This document shows positions 16,524-25,208 of a stretch of DNA of 64,000 nucleotides, piece by piece. The notes under the pieces are model-generated. The model did no database searches, was not told where the DNA came from, and saw only the letters and a program-made list of their open reading frames with translations. The DNA is from Sphingobacterium oryzagri (GTDB lineage Bacteria; Bacteroidota; Bacteroidia; Sphingobacteriales; Sphingobacteriaceae). The position numbers and the translations under genes are program-made. The DNA lies in assembly GCF_028736175.1 (NCBI RefSeq), contig NZ_CP117880.1, positions 3,906,001 through 3,970,000 of the forward strand. The letters run 5' to 3'. Position 1 is the stretch's first letter. Every line of letters starts with the position of its first letter.

Positions 16524-18644
16524 CTAATTAAATTCCGCCGGCATCGGCTTTTCTAACAGATACTGATAATAAAAACGCACCCGTTCTTTAAAATCATAGG
16601 CTGATTTTGAACGTGCGAAACCGTGTCTGCTCCCCGGATAAATCATCAATTCAAACGGTACATTTCTATCGGTCAGAGCATCAACCAGCTGGATGGTATT
16701 TTGCAAATGTACGTTATCATCCATATCACCGTGCATAATCCGCAGCTTGCCTTTGTATTGATCAACGTATGTCAGTATAGAGCCATCTTTATAACCTTGC
16801 GCATTATCTTGCGGCGTATCCATCCATCGCTCTGTGTAATGCGTATCATAAAGCTCCCAACTGGTGACGGGCGCACCCGCGATACCAAAATCAAAATAAT
16901 CCGCGCCTTTTGTCAGCGCTAAGCAGGTCATATAACCACCATAACTGTGGCCGGTAATCAGTAATTTGTCTTTAGCGACCCAAGGTTTTGCTTTAAGCCA
17001 TTTTGCAATGGTGCTATAATCCACCATCTCCCATTTCCCGAGATTTCTATGCATAAGCGCCACGCCTTGTTTACCAAAATGTCCAGACGCGCGATGATCA
17101 CAGGTAATCTGTATGATGCCCTGCTGCGCCCAATATTGATTTGCCGTGCCTTTCCAGGTATTGCGAACGGTGCCCGCATCAGGCCCACCGTAAATACTCA
17201 TAACAACCGGATACGTCTTTGTCTCATCAAAATTTACCGGATAGGTGATCACAACCGGCAGTTGAAACTGCCCATCTTCCGACGGAATAGTGAAGTAACT
17301 CGTTTTCCCGATTTGATAGTTCTCAAATGCTTCCGATTTACTATCAGCAAGCTCGCGCACAATTTTACCATTATTGTCGACCAAGGCTACCTTATTAGGC
17401 GTCGTCACATTGGAGTAATTGCTAATGAAATATTTGCCGTCAGGAGACAGCTTCACCTGATGTGTATAATCGCCAAAGGTTAATCTTTTTAATTGCTTAC
17501 CGTTGTATGCTACGCGATACAAGTCTACGGTAGCCGAATTTTCTTTCCTTGCGGTGAAATACACCGTCTTGTTTTTTTCATCGACCCGTTCTAACGAACT
17601 TACTTGCCACTCTCCTGCCGTTAAAGGGTTAAGCATCGTGCCATCCAGCGTATACAGATAGTAATGCGCCCAACCGCTGCGATCAGACTTTAAGATGTAA
17701 TGTTTATTATCTGCCAAGTAGGTGATGCGCTCGTCATGATCCAGGTTAATCCAACTCGCTTGCTTTTCATCATAAGTTACTTTTTTGCTGCCGTTTGTTG
17801 GACTTACCGCGTAAAATTTCAAATTATTCTGATCTCTGTTCATCCACTGTAGCATGATCGACTGACTATCAAAACTCCAGTAAGGCTGTCCAAAATATTG
17901 ATCATCTTTTTCATTAAAATCTGCCCACACGATCGGCGAACCTTCCACCTGCACAAAGCCAACTTTTACCGTAGGATTTTTATCGCCCGCTTTCGGATAG
18001 CGCGTTTCTTCCAAATATCCGTGCTGTCCTTTGGATACATAAATCGGAAACATGGGCACTTCGCTATCATCAAAACGCATAAATGCGATCTTCTTACTAT
18101 CCGGCGACCACCAAAAAGCTTTGTAATTGGTGGAACGACCTAAAATTTCTTCATAATATACCCATGATGACCAACCGTTGTAAATCACGTCGGTGCCGTC
18201 ATGCGTATATCTAATCTCTTTTCCACTGGATAGATCAAGAGCATACAGATCGTTTTTGCGCGTAAAAGCGACATAATTACCATCAGGTGATAACGTCGGG
18301 TTTTGCTCCTCAACTTGCGGCGATTGTGTTAATTGTTTTGCCTCAGCTTTACCACGACGAATAAACACATCATTATCTTTGACAAACACTGTAACATCAG
18401 CTTTGGCTGGTGCCGTGTAAGGGCTTTTCTCGCCATTTTTCACATTTACTTTATATGTATTACCATCCTTCGCATCTTTTTCGAGATAGTGTGTCTCATC
18501 TGCCCAACCTACATATTGATTAATGGTTTTGGTCACTGACGCTTCTTGTCCCCAAGCCTGCGCGAAGTTTAATGGTTTTTGCTGCGCACGCAGTTGCGTA
18601 ATAAACACGACACTGAGCAGCGAACATACTATTGTTTTATTCAT
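16524..18644 (-). CDS. Dipeptidyl peptidase IV (S9 family), secreted
   Basis: Periplasmic serine peptidase that removes Xaa-Pro or Xaa-Ala dipeptides from peptide N termini. A signal peptide (about 1-20, ending TQLRAQ) is followed by the DPP IV beta-propeller (to about 450) and the alpha/beta hydrolase domain with Ser in GHSYGGYMT, Asp in MHGDMDDNVH and His in PGSRHGF. The EE motif that binds the peptide N terminus is seen in WVYYEEILGR. I take the ATG at 18644 (706 residues): the longer frame adds residues before a perfect signal peptide. Confidence 0.9.
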   Translation of the reverse strand: MNKTIVCSLLSVVFITQLRAQQKPLNFAQAWGQEASVTKTINQYVGWADETHYLEKDAKDGNTYKVNVKNGEKSPYTAPAKADVTVFVKDNDVFIRRGKAEAKQLTQSPQVEEQNPTLSPDGNYVAFTRKNDLYALDLSSGKEIRYTHDGTDVIYNGWSSWVYYEEILGRSTNYKAFWWSPDSKKIAFMRFDDSEVPMFPIYVSKGQHGYLEETRYPKAGDKNPTVKVGFVQVEGSPIVWADFNEKDDQYFGQPYWSFDSQSIMLQWMNRDQNNLKFYAVSPTNGSKKVTYDEKQASWINLDHDERITYLADNKHYILKSDRSGWAHYYLYTLDGTMLNPLTAGEWQVSSLERVDEKNKTVYFTARKENSATVDLYRVAYNGKQLKRLTFGDYTHQVKLSPDGKYFISNYSNVTTPNKVALVDNNGKIVRELADSKSEAFENYQIGKTSYFTIPSEDGQFQLPVVITYPVNFDETKTYPVVMSIYGGPDAGTVRNTWKGTANQYWAQQGIIQITCDHRASGHFGKQGVALMHRNLGKWEMVDYSTIAKWLKAKPWVAKDKLLITGHSYGGYMTCLALTKGADYFDFGIAGAPVTSWELYDTHYTERWMDTPQDNAQGYKDGSILTYVDQYKGKLRIMHGDMDDNVHLQNTIQLVDALTDRNVPFELMIYPGSRHGFARSKSAYDFKERVRFYYQYLLEKPMPAEFN

Positions 18645-18867
18645 AATGACTGATTGATGAGCTACGAAATTAAGCATAATATAGCTATTGGTTCTGTCGG
18701 AAAATGTAACATATTTAATAAACCTGCGGCATAAGTATGCCGAGCCAACGTTCCGCGAGGTTATCGGTAAGCTACGGTCTATTCCGCTCATCAGGCAGCG
18801 TAGCCGTCAGCCCGGGGTGAATTTTGGGCGCGTTGTCTTTTACACGATGTGCAAAAAAACCAAAGAA

Positions 18868-18890
18868 AAAGCCACTCGTAAAGTGGCTTT
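18868..18890 (-). terminator. Terminator after the PUR protein gene
   Basis: AAAGCCACT (18868-18876) and AGTGGCTTT (18882-18890) with a 5-base loop; on the minus strand it is followed by TTTTTCTTT. The remaining interval up to the DPP IV gene (18645-18867) holds no gene I can support. Confidence 0.75.
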
Positions 18891-18912
18891 ATTATGCATT
18901 CCTTAAAATACC

Positions 18913-19248
18913 TTAGAAAGTGAAATCATCTTTCCGCGCATAGGAACTACTCTCAAAAGCCGAATCCTCTTGATTAGGCTCGTAGCGTTTTTCAACTACT
19001 TCCTGGTTGGCTTTGATGTAATCTACAACCTCTGTCAATCCTTCAGCAAATTTTTCAAAATCCTCTTTGTATAAGAAAATTTTATGCTTGATAAATTGAC
19101 CATCCTCAAAACGTTTTTTGCTTTCCGTGATGGTCACGTAATAGTCATTCGAACGAGTTGCTTTCACATCAAAAAAATAAGTACGTTTTCCAGCTCTCAC
19201 CTTTTTTGAAAATACTTCTTCGCGCTCTTTGTTTTCAAAATCTCCCAT
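18913..19248 (-). CDS. PUR-alpha-like DNA/RNA-binding protein (DUF3276)
   Basis: 111-residue protein with the DUF3276/PUR domain typical of Bacteroidetes: EVFSKKVRAGKRTYFFDVKATRS, then YYVTITESKKRFEDG and the IFLYKEDFEKFAEGL helix. This beta-sheet plus helix repeat resembles the PUR repeat of eukaryotic Pur-alpha, which binds single-stranded purine-rich nucleic acid. The acidic tail (about 85-111) is probably disordered. Monocistronic, with its own terminator. Confidence 0.85.
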   Translation of the reverse strand: MGDFENKEREEVFSKKVRAGKRTYFFDVKATRSNDYYVTITESKKRFEDGQFIKHKIFLYKEDFEKFAEGLTEVVDYIKANQEVVEKRYEPNQEDSAFESSSYARKDDFTF

Positions 19249-19404
19249 TGGTATTGTAAGTATTTAAGTTTTAATCCTTTTTCAGTTATAAATATATAAT
19301 AATTTAATTCAATACCCCAATTTTTTATAATTTTTTTTTATTTTATTTCAACGATTTAGATTGTTATCGACCAGACATTCAAGCAAGCTTTCGATACCGG
19401 TGGA

Positions 19405-19447
19405 AATTTCACCGAAAAAATGACCGTCTTTACCGAAAAAGTGCGAT
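19405..19447 (+). promoter_or_regulatory. Candidate LytTR-type direct repeat upstream of the LiaF-LytSR operon
   Basis: ACCGAAAAA occurs at 19411 and again at 19432, a period of 21 bp, with similar flanks (TTTC or CTTT before, RTG after). LytTR-domain regulators bind direct repeats about 21-22 bp apart. The site lies about 80-110 bp before the ATG of an operon that encodes such a regulator. A -7-like TACTTTTG is at 19488-19495 without a good -33 element, which would fit activator dependence. Just upstream is a palindrome, CGGTG 7 bp CACCG (19398-19414). Confidence 0.5.
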
Positions 19448-19520
19448 GTATTACCTATTTTGGCTTACTGATTTTAGAGTATTGCGCTACTTTTGAATCA
19501 AACAAATAACACAAACAGTA

Positions 19521-20408
19521 ATGGAAAGAGAAAGAGATTATAAAACAACAACGCCGCCGCCTATCCCGCCACGTAACAATAAAAGCGCGAACATCGTCGG
19601 AGCGGTCATCGTTTTTTTGGGTTTAGCCTTGTTGTTAAAGAACTTAAACCTTGGACTTTGGTTCCCGCGTTGGATTTTCGGGTGGGAAATGATTTTGATT
19701 ATCATTGGTTTGGTAATCGGTGTTAATTCACAGTTCAAGAAAAAATCATCCATCATCCTAATCTGTATCGGTAGCCTCTTCCTGCTAAAGGATTTAATGG
19801 ATTTATCTTTCGGGCGTGTGATTATCCCCTTAGGTGCCATCATCCTCGGTATTTACCTTATCATGCGGAACCGCAGCCATACGCCGCCGCCCGTACCGCC
19901 TTTAACCCCTCCGACGCCAAAAAAAGATGAGTTTGACTGGGATAAACGTGTTGACGTGGCCGAAGAGACCGAGGAGAATGTACACAACCCATTTCAACGT
20001 CAGGATACTAATTTTGCTCATAAGACCACTTATGAGCAAAATCAATCTGCAGGTTATACCTATGAAGGAGAAAATTACATTAAAATAGATTCGATATTCG
20101 GCAATGCCAAGAAGATCATTTTCGCAAAAAACTTTCTTGGAGGCACGTTGACCAACATTTTTGGCAGCACAGAAATCAATTTGCTGCAAGCAGATATTCA
20201 ACAGCCGATAGCGCTTGATGTTTTCCAGTTGTTTGGCAGCACGAAAATTATCGTCCCGCCACATTGGGTTATTGCGACAACCGTTTCATCCATTTTAAGT
20301 GAAAACGATGACCGTCGCGTTATTTTAACGAATATTATCGATCAAAGTAAGTGCATGTATATTACCGGCACATCAATCTTTGGAAACATCACGATTAAAA
20401 ATAGTTAA
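19521..20408 (+). CDS. LiaF-like membrane protein (DUF5668 plus LiaF C-terminal domain)
   Basis: 295 residues. After a proline-rich N terminus (TTPPPIPPRNN) come four short hydrophobic helices (about 25-120), then a proline-rich linker (HTPPPVPPLTPPTPKKDEF). The C-terminal part (about 185-295) has the LiaF-type beta-solenoid pattern with repeated IFGxxK/E steps (SIFGNAKKII, IFGSTEINL, LFGSTKIIV, SIFGNITI). LiaF proteins of Firmicutes restrain cell-envelope stress kinases. Here the gene is followed 8 bp later by a LytS-type kinase and a LytTR regulator, so a role as a sensor partner is likely (inference). Confidence 0.8.
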   Translation: MERERDYKTTTPPPIPPRNNKSANIVGAVIVFLGLALLLKNLNLGLWFPRWIFGWEMILIIIGLVIGVNSQFKKKSSIILICIGSLFLLKDLMDLSFGRVIIPLGAIILGIYLIMRNRSHTPPPVPPLTPPTPKKDEFDWDKRVDVAEETEENVHNPFQRQDTNFAHKTTYEQNQSAGYTYEGENYIKIDSIFGNAKKIIFAKNFLGGTLTNIFGSTEINLLQADIQQPIALDVFQLFGSTKIIVPPHWVIATTVSSILSENDDRRVILTNIIDQSKCMYITGTSIFGNITIKNS

Positions 20409-20416
20409 GCAATTCG

Positions 20417-21454
20417 ATGATATTTAAGTTGACATCCAAGAACAGCTTGATCCACGTCACCACGTGGACGATCTGCGTTTTGTACTTTTTTATTTCTTAT
20501 TTTTTACTTTGGTGGGATTGCCGGCCTAAGCCGGTAACCCCTTACGAGCCTATTATCGGTGCCCTTTCCATTACCATTTGTTGTTACCTTATCTACAGCA
20601 CCCTTCAATATTACCTCCCTCGTAAAAACCAATACGTTAAAATCACGCTGATTTGTATCGTGCTAACGGTGATGAGTGTCGCACTTTCCATCTTTTTACT
20701 TAACCAGTTTTTTGATGATTTTTCACTCACGCATTTCTATGAGGTGCTACCCTACCGTTTTATCATTAATTTCCTGTTGTTGCTTTGTGTTATTATCATT
20801 AACATTTTTTGGAATATCCAGGAGGAATATCAAGAAAATAAAAAACGCAAAGAAGAGTCGGAGCGCATATTGCGTGATGCCGAACTCTACAACCTGCGTC
20901 AGCAATTACAACCACATTTTCTGTTTAACAGCTTAAATTCGATCATTGCACTTATCGGTATCAAGCCCGACGAGGCTCGAAATATGACCTTTCAACTTTC
21001 CGATTTTTTACGAGGCACCATGCGCAAGGATGATAAGCAGCTTATCCCACTGGCGGATGAGATTGCGCATTTGCGCCTCTATCTCGACATCGAAAAAGTG
21101 CGCTTTGGCCATCGGCTATCCACCACTTTTGCACAGCAGGAGGAATCTAATCGGGCAAAAGTGCCTTCGATGATTATACAGCCGCTTTTGGAAAACGCCA
21201 TCAAATTTGGTTTGTACAATGTCATCGGCAATGTAGAGATTACGGTAGATATCCGTATGGTCAACTATATGCTGCACATTACGATTACTAATCCGTTTGA
21301 TTCGGACCAATTTGAAACCAGAAAAGGTACCGGATTTGGTTTATCCAGCATCAAAAGAAGGTTATTTTTGCTATACAGCCGCACGGATCTTTTGGAGACT
21401 TCAATTAAAGACAATATATTTACATCAACCTTAAAGATCCCGCAATATGATTAA
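20417..21454 (+). CDS. LytS/YehU-type sensor histidine kinase
   Basis: 345-residue membrane kinase. Four transmembrane helices (about 10-135) are followed by a short coiled coil and the His_kinase domain, with the phospho-acceptor His in LRQQLQPHFLFNSLNS (about residues 164-179). The ATP-binding site includes LENAIKFG and the GTGFGLSSIKRRL glycine box. No extracellular sensor domain is seen, so input is probably in the membrane or from the LiaF-like partner. The stop codon overlaps the regulator's start (21447-21454). Confidence 0.88.
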   Translation: MIFKLTSKNSLIHVTTWTICVLYFFISYFLLWWDCRPKPVTPYEPIIGALSITICCYLIYSTLQYYLPRKNQYVKITLICIVLTVMSVALSIFLLNQFFDDFSLTHFYEVLPYRFIINFLLLLCVIIINIFWNIQEEYQENKKRKEESERILRDAELYNLRQQLQPHFLFNSLNSIIALIGIKPDEARNMTFQLSDFLRGTMRKDDKQLIPLADEIAHLRLYLDIEKVRFGHRLSTTFAQQEESNRAKVPSMIIQPLLENAIKFGLYNVIGNVEITVDIRMVNYMLHITITNPFDSDQFETRKGTGFGLSSIKRRLFLLYSRTDLLETSIKDNIFTSTLKIPQYD

Positions 21455-22196
21455 GACGATTGTTATCGACGATGAGCCTTTGGCACGCATGATTATCATG
21501 GAATATTTGAAGCAACACGCCGATATTGAAATCGTAGCTGAGTGTGGTGATGGATTTGAGGGGGCCAAAGCTATTCAATTGCATCAACCTGATTTAGTAT
21601 TTCTTGATATCCAGATGCCGAAACTTACAGGGTTTGAGATGCTGGAGATTGTAGATGATATGCCGAATGTGATCTTTACGACCGCCTTTGACGAGTTTGC
21701 GATTAAAGCTTTTGAAAAAAATGCAATCGACTACCTGCTTAAGCCGATCAGCAAAGATCGTTTTGAACAAGGCCTGGCTAAGTTTAGAAATGCGCATAGC
21801 AGCAATGGCGCCACGAGCAACGCACAGCAAACATCGGCTAAAGTCAACGCGATCACCGAAACCGAATCGCTGGAACGCATTGTGGTGAAAAACGGTGCAC
21901 AAATCAAAATTATCCCGGTGCAGCAGGTTAACTTTTTGGAGGCTTATGACGATTACGTAAAAATCCATACCAAAGACGGGGTCTTTCTTAAAAATAAAAC
22001 CATGAGCTCGTTCGAAAAGCAGTTGGATCAAAAGCAATTTGTGCGCGTTCACCGCTCGTTTATTGCAAAAGTAGATCAGCTGGCTAAAATTGAACCGATG
22101 GAAAAAGAAAGTTATATCGCCACTTTGCTTACCGGCGAAAAAATAAACATCAGCAAATCCGGTTACGCCAGATTAAAACAAATTATTGGCTTATAA
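21447..22196 (+). CDS. LytTR-family response regulator
   Basis: 249 residues: a receiver domain (about 1-120) with the phospho-acceptor Asp in LVFLDIQMPKLTG, a linker, and a C-terminal LytTR DNA-binding domain (about 145-249; IVVKNGAQIKIIPVQQVNFLEAYDDYVKIHT, then FVRVHRSFIAKVD). LytTR proteins bind paired direct repeats; a 21-bp-period repeat lies upstream of this operon. It overlaps the kinase gene by 8 bp, indicating translational coupling. Confidence 0.92.
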   Translation: MIKTIVIDDEPLARMIIMEYLKQHADIEIVAECGDGFEGAKAIQLHQPDLVFLDIQMPKLTGFEMLEIVDDMPNVIFTTAFDEFAIKAFEKNAIDYLLKPISKDRFEQGLAKFRNAHSSNGATSNAQQTSAKVNAITETESLERIVVKNGAQIKIIPVQQVNFLEAYDDYVKIHTKDGVFLKNKTMSSFEKQLDQKQFVRVHRSFIAKVDQLAKIEPMEKESYIATLLTGEKINISKSGYARLKQIIGL

Positions 22197-22217
22197 CTAT
22201 TTGTTTACGTAATTTTG
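22186..22217 (+). promoter_or_regulatory. Promoter of the serine hydrolase gene
   Basis: TTG (22186-22188), 21 bp, TAATTTTG (22210-22217). The predicted start is 1-2 nt before the ATG at 22223, so the mRNA is close to leaderless. The -33 element lies in the end of the upstream regulator gene. Confidence 0.55.
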
Positions 22218-22222
22218 CGACT

Positions 22223-23674
22223 ATGAGTCGCAATTTACTTCTTCTGCTGTCCCTCCTGATTTCATTGCAGACCATGGGACAAAGCAAATCTGAACTGGCC
22301 AACAAAGCTGTTTTCAATAAAATAGAGTTTTTCATCAATACCCAAATGACAGACTCTATTTACAACCTGGCTTCTGAAAATTTTAAATCGCACGTACCGC
22401 CGGAACAACTGGCCTTTGCGTTAAACAATTTGTACCAACTCGGCAAAATCGAACAGGTGGAAGTCGTCGATTTTAAGCAGCACACAGCAACTTACCTTTT
22501 AAAATTTAATACGGTTGCACTTCACGTTAAGCTAGCGGTAGACAGCAGCCTGCGCTACGACCTCTTGAGCTTTAGCGCAGCAGAACAAGCACGTCCAAAA
22601 AAAGCGGATAAAACGGAAGTCATCAGTCAAGTAGAAAAGGTATCGCCGTTGGATTTTTACATCGATTCGCTGGCCAATAGCTATGTAAAAAAAGGCAATA
22701 CCCAGTCGCTTGCTATCGCGACATTTCACCAAAACACCTATAAAACGTTCTTCTATGGCGAGACAGAAGCTGGCAACCAAACCTTACCCACAGAGACTAC
22801 GCTATACGAGATCGGGTCGTTAACCAAGGTTTTCACGGCCGTTCTGCTGGCTGACTTAGTTACGAAAAATGTAATTCAGCTTGACGATTCTATTATAAAA
22901 TACCTTCCAGACTCGGTAACGGCCAATCCGGCATTGAAAGCCATTACGTTTAAAGAATTGGCCAATCATACTTCTGGCTTACCGCGTATGGCCGATAACT
23001 GGAATACCGTAGCCGGCTTTGCAGCAAAAGACCCTTATGCGGCGTATGATCGCAAAGCCTTATTTGCTTACTTAAAAAATTTCCAGCCTACGCGAGAGGC
23101 TGGAGATGCCTATGAATATAGTAATGTAGGCTTTGGCCTTTTGGGCGAACTCATCAGTATGATCAGCAAAAAACCTTACATGCAATATTTGCAGGAAACG
23201 CTATTGACTCCGTTGCAACTGCTAAACACAACAGACAAGCCCGATGCTAAAAAGCAGCAGACGCTTATTAAAGTTTACGACGAAGACGGTAACCATACAC
23301 CCGTTTGGAATTGGAAAGCGCTGGTAGGTGCTGGCGGTTTGAAATCTACGGTTAAAGACCTTACTTTATTTGCTACCGAACAGTTTAAAATGCCGCAAAA
23401 CGAATTACAAAATGCAATGGCACTAACGCGACAATTTACGTTTTTCACGCCGGATAATACCGATATCGGTCTTGCCTGGCACATGCGTATGCTCGACGGG
23501 CTGATTTACTTTAATCATGCAGGAGGCACGGGTGGTAGCAGCTCCTTTATCGGCATTTCGCCCGATACCAAAACATCAGTTGTCGTGCTTTCCAACGCCG
23601 CAGAAAGTGTAGCTACGATCAGCTCGGCAATCATGGAAAAACTGTTGCAACAGCCGCAGCAAGGAACAAATTAG
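22223..23674 (+). CDS. Serine hydrolase (beta-lactamase/class C PBP-like) with N-terminal DUF3887
   Basis: 483 residues with a signal peptide (about 1-19). Residues about 25-120 match DUF3887, a small domain often fused to envelope hydrolases. The rest is a class C beta-lactamase-like hydrolase: SxxK at SLTKVFTA (nucleophile Ser), YxN at YSNVGFG, and HAGGTGG as the third motif. It may be a D-amino-acid peptidase or esterase; the sequence does not decide this, and resistance cannot be inferred. Its own promoter separates it from the two-component operon although the gap is only 26 bp. Confidence 0.85.
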   Translation: MSRNLLLLLSLLISLQTMGQSKSELANKAVFNKIEFFINTQMTDSIYNLASENFKSHVPPEQLAFALNNLYQLGKIEQVEVVDFKQHTATYLLKFNTVALHVKLAVDSSLRYDLLSFSAAEQARPKKADKTEVISQVEKVSPLDFYIDSLANSYVKKGNTQSLAIATFHQNTYKTFFYGETEAGNQTLPTETTLYEIGSLTKVFTAVLLADLVTKNVIQLDDSIIKYLPDSVTANPALKAITFKELANHTSGLPRMADNWNTVAGFAAKDPYAAYDRKALFAYLKNFQPTREAGDAYEYSNVGFGLLGELISMISKKPYMQYLQETLLTPLQLLNTTDKPDAKKQQTLIKVYDEDGNHTPVWNWKALVGAGGLKSTVKDLTLFATEQFKMPQNELQNAMALTRQFTFFTPDNTDIGLAWHMRMLDGLIYFNHAGGTGGSSSFIGISPDTKTSVVVLSNAAESVATISSAIMEKLLQQPQQGTN

Positions 23675-23694
23675 GCGCGACAACAACTTAAAAA

Positions 23695-23845
23695 GAGGCT
23701 GTCCAAAAAGCTAATCGATTAACTTCAAAATGCGTCATTGCGAGGAAGTATGACGAAGCAATCTGCATTTTTCTTTGATAAGATTGCTTCGTCGTCGTTC
23801 CTCCTTCTCGCAATGACGAAATTTAATCACGTTTTAGACGGCCTC
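23695..23845. mobile_element. MITE-like repeat, copy B (151 bp)
   Basis: Reverse-complement copy of the element at 5009-5156, bounded by GAGGCTGTCCAAAAAG (23695-23710) and the complement of GAGGCCGTCTAAAAC (23831-23845). Its internal hairpin arms contain CGTCATTGCGAGGAAGTATG and CTTCTCGCAATGACG. It has three bases (GAA in the copy A orientation) that copy A lacks. It lies between two convergent genes. The flanks extend the inverted repeat (AAAA before, TTTT after). Confidence 0.8.
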
Positions 23846-23932
23846 TTTTAATTAGAGAAAATGCTAAAAGAGTCCCACATGTTTAAGTGATTGAGCGGCT
23901 GACGCTTCGCAGCAGGCTTTTCCCGATTATCA

Positions 23933-24418
23933 TTATTGCACAAAGGGCAGTATCTTGCCCACCTTGCTTTCGCCCTGAAAAGATTTGACGAGCTTTTTTG
24001 TCCGGGCCTCATAGATATACGTTGCCGGATAGTTTTCGGGATTAAACTTTTCAATAAATGTGGTGCCTGCATCCTTCCAAAACGACACATTCTTTTTATC
24101 CTTCAATCCTTTGGCAAACATGTTTACATAGCCGTCTACATATTCTTTATCGTTCATACTGATGAAGAAAAGTGATGCATTCGTAAACTTGTTTATGTTT
24201 TTGGCCACCCCATCCCCCAATTCCTGGCAATGGCCACATCCCGGGTCATAGAAAATAAAGATAATTTTCCCTGCGGTGGGCAACGAACTTTGTAGCGAAC
24301 GCTTCGGATTGTACACATCGTGGATAGATTGTAAACTCGGCAGTGTAGCGGGCGCGACTTGCGCAAAGGTATATTGCGCAACGAAAACCATAAAAGCAAT
24401 TATTCCTATTTTTGTCAT
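23933..24418 (-). CDS. Periplasmic thioredoxin-like protein (CGHC)
   Basis: 161 residues with a signal peptide (about 1-19, ending YTFA) and a thioredoxin fold: the beta strand IIFIFYDPGCGHCQEL carries the redox motif CGHC (the same dipeptide as in PDI), and the cis-proline strand is NYPATYIY. Probably a thiol-disulfide exchange protein in the periplasm; the partner is unknown. Shorter than TlpA-type proteins. It converges on the serine hydrolase gene with MITE copy B between them. I do not see a terminator other than the MITE hairpin. Confidence 0.78.
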   Translation of the reverse strand: MTKIGIIAFMVFVAQYTFAQVAPATLPSLQSIHDVYNPKRSLQSSLPTAGKIIFIFYDPGCGHCQELGDGVAKNINKFTNASLFFISMNDKEYVDGYVNMFAKGLKDKKNVSFWKDAGTTFIEKFNPENYPATYIYEARTKKLVKSFQGESKVGKILPFVQ

Positions 24419-24487
24419 AATATATCAATAGCTATTCGATCAGCTTCCCCAGGCTGGCTGGGAGGCTGAAATATCCGAAAAATACCA

Positions 24488-24495
24488 TATATTTG
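24488..24495 (+). promoter_or_regulatory. -7 element for purN
   Basis: TATATTTG, an exact -7 match, 39 bp before the GTG start. No consensus -33 TTTG stands at the right distance, so the promoter may be weak or regulated. Confidence 0.5.
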
Positions 24496-24534
24496 GCTAC
24501 AAATCAATAATCAAAAGACAAAAGGTTCAATATT

Positions 24535-25110
24535 GTGAAAAAACGCATCGCTATCTTTGCTTCAGGCTCGGGGTCTAATGCTCAAAAAATCATGGAGCAT
24601 TTTAAGTATTCCAATTTGGCCGAAGTAGCTTTGGTCTTAAGCAACAATCCGGAAGCATACGTATTGCAACGTGCTGACAACTTTGAAATTCCATCCCATG
24701 TTTTCGACAGGAAAACATTTTATGAAACAGATGAGATTGTTGACATCTTGAAACGTCTGGAAGTTGACTTTGTGGTATTGGCTGGCTTCCTTTGGTTGGT
24801 TCCGGAAAATCTACTGAAAGGCTTTCCCAATAAAATCATCAATATACATCCGGCACTGTTGCCTAAGTTTGGCGGGAAAGGCATGTATGGCGATAACGTG
24901 CATAAAGCGGTGTTGGCGGCTGGTGAAGAAGAGCATGGTATCACGATTCATTTTGTAAATGAGCATTTTGATGAAGGCGAAATCATCCAGCAAGCTAAAT
25001 TTCGTGTAGAGCCTACTGATACCTTAGAAACCATCAAGTTCAAAGGTCAGCAGTTAGAGCATCAATATTTTCCGAAAGTAATCGAGAATTTACTCAAAAA
25101 ATATAATTAA
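24535..25110 (+). CDS. purN: Phosphoribosylglycinamide formyltransferase
   Basis: Transfers a formyl group from 10-formyl-THF to GAR in the third step of purine synthesis. The GAR-binding motif is FASGSGSNAQKI at the N terminus; the folate site has the catalytic residues in NIHPALLPKFGGKGMYG and ITIHFVNEHFDEGEII. Length 191 is normal. The start is GTG (24535), giving MKKRIAIFASGSGSN. Another purine gene, purH, lies 1.4 kb downstream on the same strand, separated by an opposing esterase gene. Confidence 0.95.
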   Translation: MKKRIAIFASGSGSNAQKIMEHFKYSNLAEVALVLSNNPEAYVLQRADNFEIPSHVFDRKTFYETDEIVDILKRLEVDFVVLAGFLWLVPENLLKGFPNKIINIHPALLPKFGGKGMYGDNVHKAVLAAGEEEHGITIHFVNEHFDEGEIIQQAKFRVEPTDTLETIKFKGQQLEHQYFPKVIENLLKKYN

Positions 25111-25116
25111 CAAAAT

Positions 25117-25205
25117 AGGGCGTCTACATCCGCTGGCGCGAGCTTTTAGCCCGTGCCATTGAATTTTAAGAAGATTATACTTTTAGACGGCGCCCGCTAT
25201 TTTTG
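25117..25205. repeat. Nested inverted repeat between purN and the esterase gene
   Basis: Outer arms near 25117-25131 (AATAGGGCGTCTA) and 25180-25205 (TTTTAGACGGCGCCCGCTATT) enclose a second imperfect hairpin around GGCGCGAGCT and AGCCCGTGCC. The right arm read backwards, GCCGTCTAAAAGT, matches the start of the MITE at 5009 except for one A, so this may be a decayed relative. It can also act as a terminator for both flanking convergent genes. Confidence 0.5.
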
Positions 25206-25208
25206 TTA

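Noticed and set aside
21594..22052. 152-residue minus-strand ORF opposite the LytTR regulator
   Set aside because: Shadow of a complete response regulator with all motifs on the plus strand.
22223..23674. Antibiotic-resistance beta-lactamase
   Set aside because: The SxxK/YxN/HxG motifs belong to a broad serine hydrolase family with DUF3887 fusion; nothing supports a resistance role.
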